From Rhodospirillaceae bacterium (GTDB lineage Bacteria > Pseudomonadota > Alphaproteobacteria > UBA8366): a stretch of DNA of 60,409 nucleotides. Where the stretch lies: contig PAZH01000020.1 in assembly GCA_002716125.1 (NCBI GenBank), positions 1 to 60,409 of the forward strand. The letters run 5' to 3'. The notes under the pieces are model-generated. The model saw nothing but the letters and a program-made list of their open reading frames with translations, had not been told where the DNA came from and ran no database searches. The translations under genes were made by a program, and so were the position numbers. This document shows, one piece after another, positions 46,394-56,311 of the stretch (positions are counted from its first letter, which is position 1; each line of letters opens with the position of its first letter).

Positions 46394-46687
46394 GTGGGTC
46401 AACACAAACGCCGATATATCGAAGCGCAAGACGCGCAGCGCCGTGCGACGCTGCTTGCCGAGATCCAGGCGCACAATGTCGACGTGTTTTGCTGGTGCAA
46501 CCGTTGCGGGCACAACGCCACGATATCGTCGAGCCGCTTGGCAGCGGAACTTGGCCCCACTTTTCCCGTCCCGGACATCGGCAGCCGTATGCGCTGTTCG
46601 GGCTGCGGCTCGAAAGATGTCGCCGCTCGGCCGGATTGGCCCTCGCTCGGTCAGGTGACCCGCCACGACTCTCCGGTTTCAAAATAG
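46394..46687 (+). CDS. Small zinc-ribbon protein
   Basis: 97 residues. Basic helical N-terminus (GQHKRRYIEAQDAQRRATLL), then cysteines C33, C35, C38 (VFCWCNRCGHNATI) and C68, C71 (MRCSGCGSKD), a likely zinc ribbon. Starts at GTG 46394 behind AGAGGA. Similar short proteins are common in Rhodospirillales but I know no function; a nucleic-acid or protein-contact role is a guess. It ends 11 bases before a strong inverted repeat. Confidence 0.72.
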   Translation: MGQHKRRYIEAQDAQRRATLLAEIQAHNVDVFCWCNRCGHNATISSSRLAAELGPTFPVPDIGSRMRCSGCGSKDVAARPDWPSLGQVTRHDSPVSK

Positions 46688-46698
46688 ATCCGGCGACC

Positions 46699-46732
46699 CG
46701 AAAAATTTAGCACCTTTAGGGAAAATTTTTCG
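46699..46732 (+). terminator. Inverted repeat, probable terminator of the zinc-ribbon gene
   Basis: CGAAAAATTT (46699-46708) is matched exactly by AAATTTTTCG (46723-46732), with a nested CCT/AGG in the loop. It starts 11 bases after the stop. Being A-rich on the left and T-rich on the right it could stop transcription in both directions. Confidence 0.5.
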
Positions 46733-46749
46733 CGGCCGGCAGCGGAAAA

Positions 46750-46938
46750 GAATCGCCCCCGAGTCGCATGTGTGATTCCAAACACTTAGCCCAAAATTGC
46801 GCTCGCAAAGTCGGTGCACAAAGTGCGGAATATGGCATTTACCAAACAAATTCGACTCGAAAAAATGACAAGGTTTCAGTCAGAAAGACTTTAATTTCGT
46901 CGGATTCGCACACGCGGCGTTGACGATGCCGAAGACTC
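46750..46938. promoter_or_regulatory. Cluster of six GANTC (CcrM) sites upstream of gcrA
   Basis: GAATC 46750, GAGTC 46761, GATTC 46774, GACTC 46854, GATTC 46903 and GACTC 46934. Less than one would be expected by chance in 189 bases. GANTC is the target of the cell-cycle methyltransferase CcrM, and GcrA, the product of the next gene, acts at methylated GANTC promoters. The stretch 46733-46980 holds no gene that I can support, so it is a regulatory region. Confidence 0.7.
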
Positions 46939-46980
46939 TCGCCATAAAAGGGGGCGCTGGAGTTGCAGCGCAAATAAAAA

Positions 46981-47023
46981 CACTATATTGTAGGGGAGGT
47001 CGTAGGGCACACAATATATAGTG
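46981..47023 (+). promoter_or_regulatory. Interrupted inverted repeat in the gcrA leader or promoter
   Basis: CACTATATTGT (46981-46991) and ACAATATATAGTG (47011-47023) are inverted copies differing by a two-base insertion, around a GGGGAGG-containing spacer. The left arm contains TATATT, which with TTGCAG at 46963-46968 makes a weak promoter (15-base spacer). It may be an operator overlapping the gcrA promoter, or a 5' UTR stem. Confidence 0.45.
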
Positions 47024-47080
47024 CACTTAACTACGACGACGCCAATTTAGGCACGCTAAGTAAAACGGGGAATGATTATC

Positions 47081-47410
47081 ATGGAATGGACTGAGGCACG
47101 CGTTGATCAATTAAAACGTCTGTGGGAAGAAGGTTTGAGCGCAAGCCAAATCGCCAGCCGCTTGGGAGACGTTACCCGCAACGCGGTCATCGGAAAGGCT
47201 CACCGCCTCGGACTCTCCTCTCGACCATCGCCGATCAAACGCGTGAACCATCCCATCACCGCAACACAAGAGCGGATGTGCCAATGGCCCATCGGCAATC
47301 CACGCGACCCGAGCTTCCGTTTTTGCGGCAAGACGGCGGCGCCGGACCGACCCTACTGCGAAGAGCATTGCGCGATGGCGTATCGCCGGAAAAGCGACAA
47401 CGCCGCGTAA
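47081..47410 (+). CDS. gcrA: Cell-cycle regulator GcrA
   Basis: 109 residues. GcrA binds sigma70-RNA polymerase and activates promoters carrying methylated GANTC. The N-terminal helix-turn-helix is complete: MEWTEARVDQLKRLWEEG, SASQIASRLG, TRNAVIGKAHRLGL. The C-terminal half has CQWPIGNPRDPSFRFCG and YCEEHCAMAY, the conserved Cys-containing segment. The ATG at 47081 gives the usual opening; an ATG at 47072 would add three residues. Preceded by a long non-coding region rich in GANTC. Confidence 0.95.
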   Translation: MEWTEARVDQLKRLWEEGLSASQIASRLGDVTRNAVIGKAHRLGLSSRPSPIKRVNHPITATQERMCQWPIGNPRDPSFRFCGKTAAPDRPYCEEHCAMAYRRKSDNAA

Positions 47411-47442
47411 TCATTTCGGCATCATTGCCTTCAGAAAGATAG

Positions 47443-47490
47443 AAGGCCGCTTAAATCGTTGCGGAACGGTTCAGGTGGCCTTTTTTATTT
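47443..47490 (+). terminator. Rho-independent terminator after gcrA
   Basis: AAGGCCGC (47443-47450) pairs with GTGGCCTT (47475-47482) with one G-T pair, followed by a T-rich run TTTTTTATTT. It starts 33 bases after the gcrA stop and precedes the convergent dusA end. Confidence 0.75.
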
Positions 47491-47514
47491 AGTCGACCAA
47501 AGGTTGCAAAATTT

Positions 47515-48510
47515 TTATTCCGCAACAGCCGCCATCTTGTTACGAACTAGACTCATCGCCGTCAAAACAACGTTCGTCGCTGATTCGTTTCGGTGTGCAT
47601 TCTCACTCAGATAACGCCGCCATGCGCGTGCGCCGTGCATACCTTGAAACAACCCCATCATATGCCGCACAATTGCACGCAAAGGCACGCCATCGGTCGT
47701 TTCTTTTTCGATATACGGCAACATTTCATACACAGCGTTTTCTTGTGTACGGATTTCGGACACGGGATCGAAATAGTATCGGTCGACCGCTGTTAGAATC
47801 CCGGGATTTTGATAAGCCGCACGCCCCAGCATAACCCCATCAACAGATTGAAGATGTGCGGCGATCTCTTCGTGTGCCGTGACGCCACCATTGAGGACGA
47901 TTGGTAACATTGGGTATTCCGCTTTTAAGCGATACACCAAATCATACCGCAAAGGTGGGATTTCCCTATTTTGTTTCGGACTCAAACCATTCAAAATTGC
48001 TTTGCGCGCATGTACAATATGGCGGCTTGCACCGGCATCGAGCATCTTGGCCGCAAATCCGGAAAGCGTCGGCCACTCATCCTGGTCATCGACGCCAATC
48101 CGCGACTTTACCGTCACCGGAAGATCGACCGCAGCGGCCATTGCTTCGACACTGCGCGCAACGAGGTCAGGCTCTAACATCAGACACGCCCCAAATCGGC
48201 CGGACTGAACCCGGTCGCTTGGACAACCGACATTCAGATTGATCTCGTCGTACCCCCAATCGGCACCGATACGCGCACATTCCGCCAAATCACCGATATC
48301 AGCCCCGCCGAGCTGCAGCGCGATCGGGTGTTCACTCGCGTCAAATCGGAGAAGTTTGTCCCGATTGCCGTGCAAGATCGCATCCGTCGTCACCATCTCC
48401 GTATACAGCAAGACGTGCCGCGACAACCGCCGCAGAAAGTAGCGGCAGTGCCGATCGGTCCAGTCCATCATCGGCGCGACGGAAATTCGGTGCGCGGGTG
48501 TCGTGCTCAT
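47515..48510 (-). CDS. dusA: tRNA-dihydrouridine(20/20a) synthase DusA
   Basis: 331 residues from ATG 48510; FMN enzyme reducing U20/U20a in tRNA. SVAPMMDWTDRHCRYFLRRLS at the N-terminus is DusA-specific. NLNVGCPSDRVQSGRFGACLM contains the catalytic cysteine (C109) and C96. HARKAILNGLSPKQNREIPPL binds tRNA/FMN phosphate, and VMLGRAAYQNP closes the barrel. The frame runs open further upstream to 48966, overlapping the divergent dehydrogenase gene, but that part is not DusA-like. Confidence 0.95.
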   Translation of the reverse strand: MSTTPAHRISVAPMMDWTDRHCRYFLRRLSRHVLLYTEMVTTDAILHGNRDKLLRFDASEHPIALQLGGADIGDLAECARIGADWGYDEINLNVGCPSDRVQSGRFGACLMLEPDLVARSVEAMAAAVDLPVTVKSRIGVDDQDEWPTLSGFAAKMLDAGASRHIVHARKAILNGLSPKQNREIPPLRYDLVYRLKAEYPMLPIVLNGGVTAHEEIAAHLQSVDGVMLGRAAYQNPGILTAVDRYYFDPVSEIRTQENAVYEMLPYIEKETTDGVPLRAIVRHMMGLFQGMHGARAWRRYLSENAHRNESATNVVLTAMSLVRNKMAAVAE

Positions 48511-48591
48511 AGCGTTTAATAACGCGACATTGGGGTATCGGCAAAGCCCCCACATTGCGAACAACGCGGATATCCGTAAGCTGCCTTCTGA

Positions 48592-49485
48592 ATGAAACAA
48601 TCTTCCCGGGATATGAAAATGAGCAAAGCCGTAAATTCCGTCATGGTCATAGGGTACGGAACGATGGGCCGCGGAATCCTCGAAACATTTGCCAAGAACG
48701 GTTTCGAAGCCGCCGTCCTCACGCGGGATCCGTCGCGGATCAACGACCTCCCCGCAGGAGCCGACGCCTTTTCGGAATTGCCCGACACGGCGCCCGACCT
48801 GATCATCGAATCGATCCCGGAAGATATGGCGCTTAAGCATGAACTCTTCCACAGACTGGAAGACAAATACGGCGATCATCCGATCTACGGTACGAATACA
48901 TCCGGCCTGCCGATCGAAGCCGTCGCGGAGCCGCTGCGCCACAAAGACCGTTTCATCGCCATCCATTACATGCAGCCGGCGGAAGCCTTTCCGCTCGTTG
49001 AAATTTGTCGACTGCCGGAGACGACCGATCTTGTCACCGATCTTACGATCGAGGCGTTATCACGCTCGGGTAAGGACGCGATCGTCCTAAACCGTCCAAT
49101 TACTGGTTTCCTGATCAACCGGCTACAACACGCGCTCTTGCATGAGGCCTACTGCATGATTGAGGACGGCGTCGTGTCGGTCGAAGATGTCGATAAATTC
49201 GCCCGCGAAGCCTTTGGACCGAGGATGTGCGTCACCGGTCTTATTCAACAGAAAGATCTGAGTGGCATCGACGTCAACGCCGCGGCCCAAAGATCAATTG
49301 TTCCAAGCCTTTACCACTCCGGCGTGCCCTGCCAAATGCTGCAAGATATGGCGGCACGCGGCGATCTCGGCGTGAAAACCGGAAAAGGATTTTACGATTG
49401 GTCCGGAAAAGACGTCGACACTTTCAAACAAAAGGCAGCCGCAAAACTCGAGCGGCTCTGGGTCGCCCTCGACGACGACGCATAA
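48592..49485 (+). CDS. 3-hydroxyacyl-CoA dehydrogenase, NAD-binding
   Basis: 297 residues, single-domain HADH type. Rossmann loop VIGYGTMGRGI near residue 18, ESIPEDMALKHELF, GTNTSGLPIEAVAEPL, the catalytic histidine in FIAIHYMQPAEAFPLVEI, and NRPITGFLINRLQHALLHEA. The C-terminal helical domain ends GVKTGKGFYDW. No hydratase domain, so it is not FadB/FadJ. It may be a 3-hydroxybutyryl-CoA-type or a more specialised enzyme. Divergent from dusA. Confidence 0.9.
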   Translation: MKQSSRDMKMSKAVNSVMVIGYGTMGRGILETFAKNGFEAAVLTRDPSRINDLPAGADAFSELPDTAPDLIIESIPEDMALKHELFHRLEDKYGDHPIYGTNTSGLPIEAVAEPLRHKDRFIAIHYMQPAEAFPLVEICRLPETTDLVTDLTIEALSRSGKDAIVLNRPITGFLINRLQHALLHEAYCMIEDGVVSVEDVDKFAREAFGPRMCVTGLIQQKDLSGIDVNAAAQRSIVPSLYHSGVPCQMLQDMAARGDLGVKTGKGFYDWSGKDVDTFKQKAAAKLERLWVALDDDA

Positions 49486-49691
49486 GTTTATCGATGCATT
49501 CGGCGCTCGGGAGTTCACGCGAATTTAGGGGACGCACCGGCCGGAGAACGATGAGACCGGCCGACGGGAGGGGAATTGTCATTACCGGTCGAGCATAGAC
49601 GAATTAAAAAAAACCCGCTGCCCTATCCCTCCACCGGCCGGCGCGTCACTTGCGGGGGACACGGGCGGCATCCCAAGCAAGACTGTGAAAC

Positions 49692-50165
49692 TCAGTTGAT
49701 CCTAACTCCCTTTTTCGACAGCGCTTCAGCCAAGGTCACTTGTTGGGGCGTCATCTGTCCCGCCAATTTCTGTAGCTGATTTTCAGCAGCCGTCTTCAAA
49801 TCTTTCTGCGAGCTTAGTTGGGTCAACACACTGAACCAGCGGTACGCCTGAACAAGGTCACGGTCCACGCCCTGTCCGTGTTGGTAAAGCCGCGCGAGCT
49901 GGAACATGCTGACAAAACCAGCACGGTTCTTTGCATTCTGAGCACCGATGAGATAGGCGTCGTGGGCTTCCTTCAAATTGCCCTGCTTCGCTTGCATCCC
50001 GGCATAGAAATAACAGCCGTTGTCATCCCCTTCGACGCACATGAGAAGCAAATCGCCAAGCGATTGCTGCATGTATTTCTTATACTTGGAGTTCGCTTGA
50101 GCAGGTGCTGCAACGATAACAACAAGAGCAAGCAAAATCGCCGATTGCTTGATTGTTCTTACCAT
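49692..50165 (-). CDS. Secreted Sel1-like/TPR small protein
   Basis: 157 residues. The start at ATG 50165 is set by GAGGGGG just upstream. Signal peptide SAILLALVVIVAAPAQA, then helical repeats: CYFYAGMQAKQGNLKEAHDAYLIGAQ and MFQLARLYQHGQGVDRDLVQAYRWFSVL, the latter being a clear Sel1 repeat. Likely periplasmic and used for protein contact. The 206 bases between it and the convergent dehydrogenase gene hold nothing I can support. Confidence 0.75.
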   Translation of the reverse strand: MVRTIKQSAILLALVVIVAAPAQANSKYKKYMQQSLGDLLLMCVEGDDNGCYFYAGMQAKQGNLKEAHDAYLIGAQNAKNRAGFVSMFQLARLYQHGQGVDRDLVQAYRWFSVLTQLSSQKDLKTAAENQLQKLAGQMTPQQVTLAEALSKKGVRIN

Positions 50166-50347
50166 TGATTGTCCCCCTCTGCGCCCATGTTCATTTCGCA
50201 TATTCGCATACCTCTATCGGCAATTCTGACACCCTGCCAAAAGCGGAATCGCGCTCGAAAATTGAGTTAAGTTTGACAAATTAAGCTGACAAGAAGTTGA
50301 CCGTGGCTGCCATCTTTTTGCCAAACTCCGGCTATAGGGTCGGCGCC

Positions 50348-50515
50348 ATGACAGCAAAACGTAGAAAAAAGCGTACCGACAGCTCTGAACTTAAAGAGCG
50401 TAAGTGCTTAATGTGTGGGCGAAAATTCTGGTCCGAAGGAATTCACAACCGAATATGCCAGCGCTGCACCGCCACCGAAACATACCGAAGCGGCCAACTC
50501 CCAAGCCATTTCTGA
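50348..50515 (+). CDS. Very small zinc-finger protein
   Basis: 55 residues from ATG 50348. Basic start (TAKRRKKRTDSSELKERK), then C20-x2-C23 ... C37-x2-C40 (KCLMCGRKFWSEGIHNRICQRC) as a four-cysteine zinc site. AGGG eight bases upstream is the likely ribosome-binding site. A frame extension to 50297 exists but lacks a good start signal. Conserved-looking but of unknown function. It stands alone, convergent with the DUF123 gene. Confidence 0.7.
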   Translation: MTAKRRKKRTDSSELKERKCLMCGRKFWSEGIHNRICQRCTATETYRSGQLPSHF

Positions 50516-50537
50516 GGTCCGGTTTCCCACCAATGAC

Positions 50538-51011
50538 CTAATCGACCAGCGTCATTCCCGCGAGCCGCAGCAAATGGGTGTCGCAAGTGCGGCAATCAGA
50601 GGCCCCGAAGCCCGGCACAGCCGGATATGCCGTCGGTAAACCTTTCAATGCGTCCGCAATCTCGCACTCGCTCCCCTTAAGCGTGAGCCAAACGCCAATC
50701 ACGTCCGCATAGGCGCGCAGATAATCGATATGCCAACGAAACGCTTTCTCGTGACGGTAATGCCGCGCAAGCCGCGACGATAAGCCGCCCGCGCCCTTCG
50801 CGCTTCCGGCATAGCCGTAAAAACCCGATTTAAAATGCAGATGCCCAAGACGCCCGACCTCAATGTCACAATCCTGCCAAAGCGCCAAAATTAATGCGTA
50901 AGAGCCCGGTAAATTAGGTATTTTTTCTATATCGTAACAAATCTCGCCAGGACAACAGACGCGCAAGGCCTGTTGCACGTCATCGATGAGGTTTTTGGAC
51001 CGTAAATCCAT
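50538..51011 (-). CDS. DUF123 / GIY-YIG-like domain protein
   Basis: 157 residues from ATG 51011. The core PGSYALILALWQDCDIEVGRLG followed by SGFYGYAGSAKGAGGLSSRLARH is the DUF123 domain, a GIY-YIG-related fold often fused to endonuclease III in archaea. HIDYLRAYADVIGVWL and CRTCDTHLLRL are its C-terminal blocks. It overlaps the 3' end of the upstream GNAT gene by 32 bases, so it is co-transcribed. Nuclease activity is not established. Confidence 0.8.
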   Translation of the reverse strand: MDLRSKNLIDDVQQALRVCCPGEICYDIEKIPNLPGSYALILALWQDCDIEVGRLGHLHFKSGFYGYAGSAKGAGGLSSRLARHYRHEKAFRWHIDYLRAYADVIGVWLTLKGSECEIADALKGLPTAYPAVPGFGASDCRTCDTHLLRLAGMTLVD

Positions 51012-51510
51012 CTTTCGACACGTCCCACGCATAAGCAATCTGCGGGATCGACTCGCCCCATAATCGCTCATCGCGTTCGGCAATCTTCCGCCCGCCGATC
51101 GCTTCATAGAAGTATTTAGACGGATTATCACGCAATACCCATACGATGACGGATTTTCGCCCGTCCCGAGCAAGCGCACCGAACATAGACGCCATCAGAT
51201 TCGAACCAAAGCCTCTTCCTTGAAAATCCGGCGAAACATAAAGCGTATATACCTCGCCTTCGCTCTTCATATTCGACAATCGTTGTGGCCCATAACTGCC
51301 AAACCCAACAATTCCACAGTTCTCGGTTTCAGCGATATAGACCCTCTCCCGGTTCAATAACGTACCGCTCCAGCCGCCTTTCTCCCGGGAGATGGACATG
51401 TTGACCAACACCCGGTCCGGCAAGATCCCGGCGTAAGCATCTCGCCACGTCTCGACGTGTATCCGTGCGATAGCGTCCGCATCATCTGGGCGTGCCGAAC
51501 GAATGTTCAT
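50980..51510 (-). CDS. GNAT-family N-acetyltransferase
   Basis: 176 residues. N-terminal IRSARPDDADAIARIHVETWRDAYAGILPD is the typical opening; acetyl-CoA loop LYVSPDFQGRGFGSNLMASM; then VIVWVLRDNPSKYFYEAIGGRKIAERD. A small-molecule or protein N-acetyltransferase of unknown target. Its ATG overlaps the stop of the rRNA methyltransferase gene by 4 bases. Confidence 0.9.
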   Translation of the reverse strand: MNIRSARPDDADAIARIHVETWRDAYAGILPDRVLVNMSISREKGGWSGTLLNRERVYIAETENCGIVGFGSYGPQRLSNMKSEGEVYTLYVSPDFQGRGFGSNLMASMFGALARDGRKSVIVWVLRDNPSKYFYEAIGGRKIAERDERLWGESIPQIAYAWDVSKDGFTVQKPHR

Positions 51511-52796
51511 TCCGCGTGCCGTTCGAACAGAGCGACGAAAAAGCCATCCGTCTGATGATTTCGCGGTGTCAGCTGCAACGTCTCAGCCCCGTTATTGGGC
51601 TTCAATCCATTCATTTTAATTATTTCTTTTGATATCGTAACTAAATTAAAGGGGATCGGACTCTCGCGGAGAAACTTATCAACTTGTGTCTTATTTTCCG
51701 CTTCAAATACGGAACAAGTCATATAGGCTAAGCGCCCCCCGGGCCGCACGAAATGCGCGGCTTCCGCCAATATTGCTGCCTGCGTTTCCGTCTGTTGCGC
51801 GATGAGTGCGGGCGTAATCCGCCATTTGGTCTCTGGGTTTCGGCGCCAAACACCCGACCCTGAACAAGGCACATCTAATATTACGATATCAAATTTATCG
51901 TTGATAACCCTATCTTTCTCTGGTGTTTCGCAGATCGTCACCCCCGCACGTTCCAGACGACGCTTCGCTTCCGCCAAGCGCTTCTCATCGACATCGTGCA
52001 AGACGATCTGGCCGCGATTCTCCATCACGGCCGCCAATGCGAGCGCCTTGCCGCCGCCGCCGGCGCAAAAATCCAAAACCCGGTCGCCGGGTGCCGCCCC
52101 CACCAACTCTACTGCGATTTGCGACGCTTCGTCCTGTGGCTCAAACAAACCGTCCTTAAAACCCTGAAGATGGCGGAACGGGCGTCGTTCACTGAGGCGA
52201 ATGCCATTCGGCGCAAATTTCATTGGCACGGCGTTCAATCCCGCATCGGCAAGCAACCGAATTGCGGTGTCTCTATCGATCTTTAACGAATTCACCCTCA
52301 GATCGACGGTCGCTTCGCTATTCAGCGCCTGTAACTCTGCTTCCAGATTGGCGTTTAGATTCGACGAAAAGGCACCGTTCAGCCACGCGGGATAATTCAG
52401 CCGCACATCGTCCGGTTGCTCATCGTTCTCTATTGTTTCATGCAACCAAGCTTCAGCTCGGAGATTCTCCGCTTCATCAAGCGCTTGAGCACCATACCTA
52501 TCACCCGCAAATGCGGTGTCCAGGCGAATACTTTCCCAGGCAATCCGAAAACTTAGAGCCGCGAGGACACGTTGCCGGACAGTCGGCGTAATACCGGCAC
52601 GATGACACCACCAGTCGAGCTGAGCTTGTTTTCGCAAAACGGCGTAGACGAGTGATTGGATTGCGCGGCGGTCGCCACCGCCCGCGTAACGCCTCTTCCT
52701 GAAATAGGATTGAAGGATCGCGTCGGCCGGACGCGAAGACGATCCGATCGTTTCCAGAAGTTCGATAGCAGCCTGACATCGGGCGGACGGAGTCAT
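51507..52796 (-). CDS. RsmB/NOP family RNA 5-methylcytosine methyltransferase
   Basis: 429 residues. N-terminal NusB-like helical domain (SYFRKRRYAGGGDRRAIQSLVYAVLRKQ) and a Rossmann methyltransferase domain with SAM loop LDFCAGGGGKALALAA, the two expected cysteines in DVPCSGSGVWRRNPE and YMTCSVFEAEN. Target may be 16S rRNA C967, as for RsmB, but alphaproteobacteria carry several paralogues, so I give no symbol. First of a three-gene overlapping run with the GNAT and DUF123 genes. Confidence 0.9.
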   Translation of the reverse strand: MTPSARCQAAIELLETIGSSSRPADAILQSYFRKRRYAGGGDRRAIQSLVYAVLRKQAQLDWWCHRAGITPTVRQRVLAALSFRIAWESIRLDTAFAGDRYGAQALDEAENLRAEAWLHETIENDEQPDDVRLNYPAWLNGAFSSNLNANLEAELQALNSEATVDLRVNSLKIDRDTAIRLLADAGLNAVPMKFAPNGIRLSERRPFRHLQGFKDGLFEPQDEASQIAVELVGAAPGDRVLDFCAGGGGKALALAAVMENRGQIVLHDVDEKRLAEAKRRLERAGVTICETPEKDRVINDKFDIVILDVPCSGSGVWRRNPETKWRITPALIAQQTETQAAILAEAAHFVRPGGRLAYMTCSVFEAENKTQVDKFLRESPIPFNLVTISKEIIKMNGLKPNNGAETLQLTPRNHQTDGFFVALFERHAE

Positions 52797-52850
52797 AACC
52801 CCAGATGTTCCCGCGCCATACGGCCCAAGTCAAAACCTGCCGGCTTTGCC

Positions 52851-55080
<2,230 letters not shown>

Positions 55081-55089
55081 CTGTCCAAC

Positions 55090-56163
55090 TCAAGCGCCGC
55101 CGCGGCGTTCGGCATCGGCTTTGCGCATCATCTCGAAGATAATTCCTTCACGAACGCCGCGGTCCGCGACCCGGATACTGCCCACGGACCATCGTCGCAT
55201 GATCGCTTCGAGGACGGCGCATCCGGCGACGACGAGCTTCGCGCGTTCAGCGCCGATACACGGATGCGAAGCGCGTTCTTCGCAGGCCATGGCCCGCAAT
55301 CGTTCGCTCACCTGCTGGACTTCGTCGAAGTCGAGCGTCGCGCCATCAACCATAGAGCGGTCGTAACGCGGCAAATCCATATACACGCCGGCCAGCGTCG
55401 TAACGGTTCCCGAAGCACCCAACATCTGGACATCACCGCGACGAACGGCGTCGCCGATACGATGACGGCGACAAAATGTTTTCAGCCGCTCTTCCATCTC
55501 ATCGACAATTTCACCGTAGGGCTCCTGGCAGATTGCATCTTCGCCATAGCGCTCGCTCAAGCTGACGACACCATGCGGAATCGACATGCTGTCGAGCATG
55601 TGCGGGTGCCGCCCTGTATTCTCAAGCCAAATCAGCTCGGTGCTTCCCCCACCAATATCGAACATTAGCCCATTCGGACATTTCCGGTCGATCAGCGGAA
55701 CGCAGCCTTCCAGCGCCAAACGGGCTTCTTCTTCGCAAGTAATTGTTTCAATACGCAAACCGGCTTCGCGTTCGACCCGCTCTTCAAATTCTTCACGATT
55801 TTCAGCGCGCCGGCACGCTTCCGTGGCCACACAACGTGTTCGGTCCGCACTACCGCGTCTAATTTTCTCGGCGCAAATTTTTAGCGCTTCAACCGTGCGG
55901 TCCATTGCCGCTTCGCACAATGCGCCATCCCGCTCTACGCTCTCGCCCAAACGGACCGTGCGAGAAAATGCGTCGATGACCCGAAATGCCCGACGGGTCG
56001 GACGTGCCACTAGCAAACGGCAGTTATGCGTGCCCAAATCCAGCGCAGCATACGTGTGTTGCCATCGCCCCGATTTTTCGCGCGACTTGGCTTTCGGTCT
56101 CGGTCGGTTGCGCCGACCGTACTGATTTTTGTGCCCTGCCATCGGGCGTTCCCCCAGCGACAT
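55090..56163 (-). CDS. Ppx/GppA family phosphatase
   Basis: 357 residues of the exopolyphosphatase/guanosine pentaphosphate phosphatase fold. Phosphate loop ALDLGTHNCRLLVA near residue 42, ATEACRRAENREEFEERV, and the second loop FDIGGGSTELIW. A basic N-terminal stretch (KNQYGRRNRPRPKAKSREK) precedes the domain. It is the short, single-module form without the C-terminal HD-like region. Ppx and GppA activity cannot be told apart here. Its operon partner is rlmE, as in other alphaproteobacteria. Confidence 0.92.
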   Translation of the reverse strand: MSLGERPMAGHKNQYGRRNRPRPKAKSREKSGRWQHTYAALDLGTHNCRLLVARPTRRAFRVIDAFSRTVRLGESVERDGALCEAAMDRTVEALKICAEKIRRGSADRTRCVATEACRRAENREEFEERVEREAGLRIETITCEEEARLALEGCVPLIDRKCPNGLMFDIGGGSTELIWLENTGRHPHMLDSMSIPHGVVSLSERYGEDAICQEPYGEIVDEMEERLKTFCRRHRIGDAVRRGDVQMLGASGTVTTLAGVYMDLPRYDRSMVDGATLDFDEVQQVSERLRAMACEERASHPCIGAERAKLVVAGCAVLEAIMRRWSVGSIRVADRGVREGIIFEMMRKADAERRGGA

Positions 56164-56311
56164 ATCGCAGTGGACCGCTTAAGCGGCCTCTGCTTGTTAT
56201 CGTAGCGATAGCGCTCGCATAGACAAGGGGCTGAAATTAGGGCTCTAACGGCTTATCTATGGATTTGCCGTAAGCAATGATAAAGTTCATTCGACTCACG
56301 ATCGATCGCAA

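Noticed and set aside
47515..48966. N-terminally extended DusA of 483 codons
   Set aside because: The extra 152 residues overlap the divergent dehydrogenase gene and are not DusA-like; the ATG at 48510 gives a normal-length enzyme.
49486..49691. Short frames in the gap between the hydroxyacyl-CoA dehydrogenase and the Sel1-like gene
   Set aside because: Arg/Pro-rich, no ribosome-binding site, no conserved-looking features; treated as non-coding.
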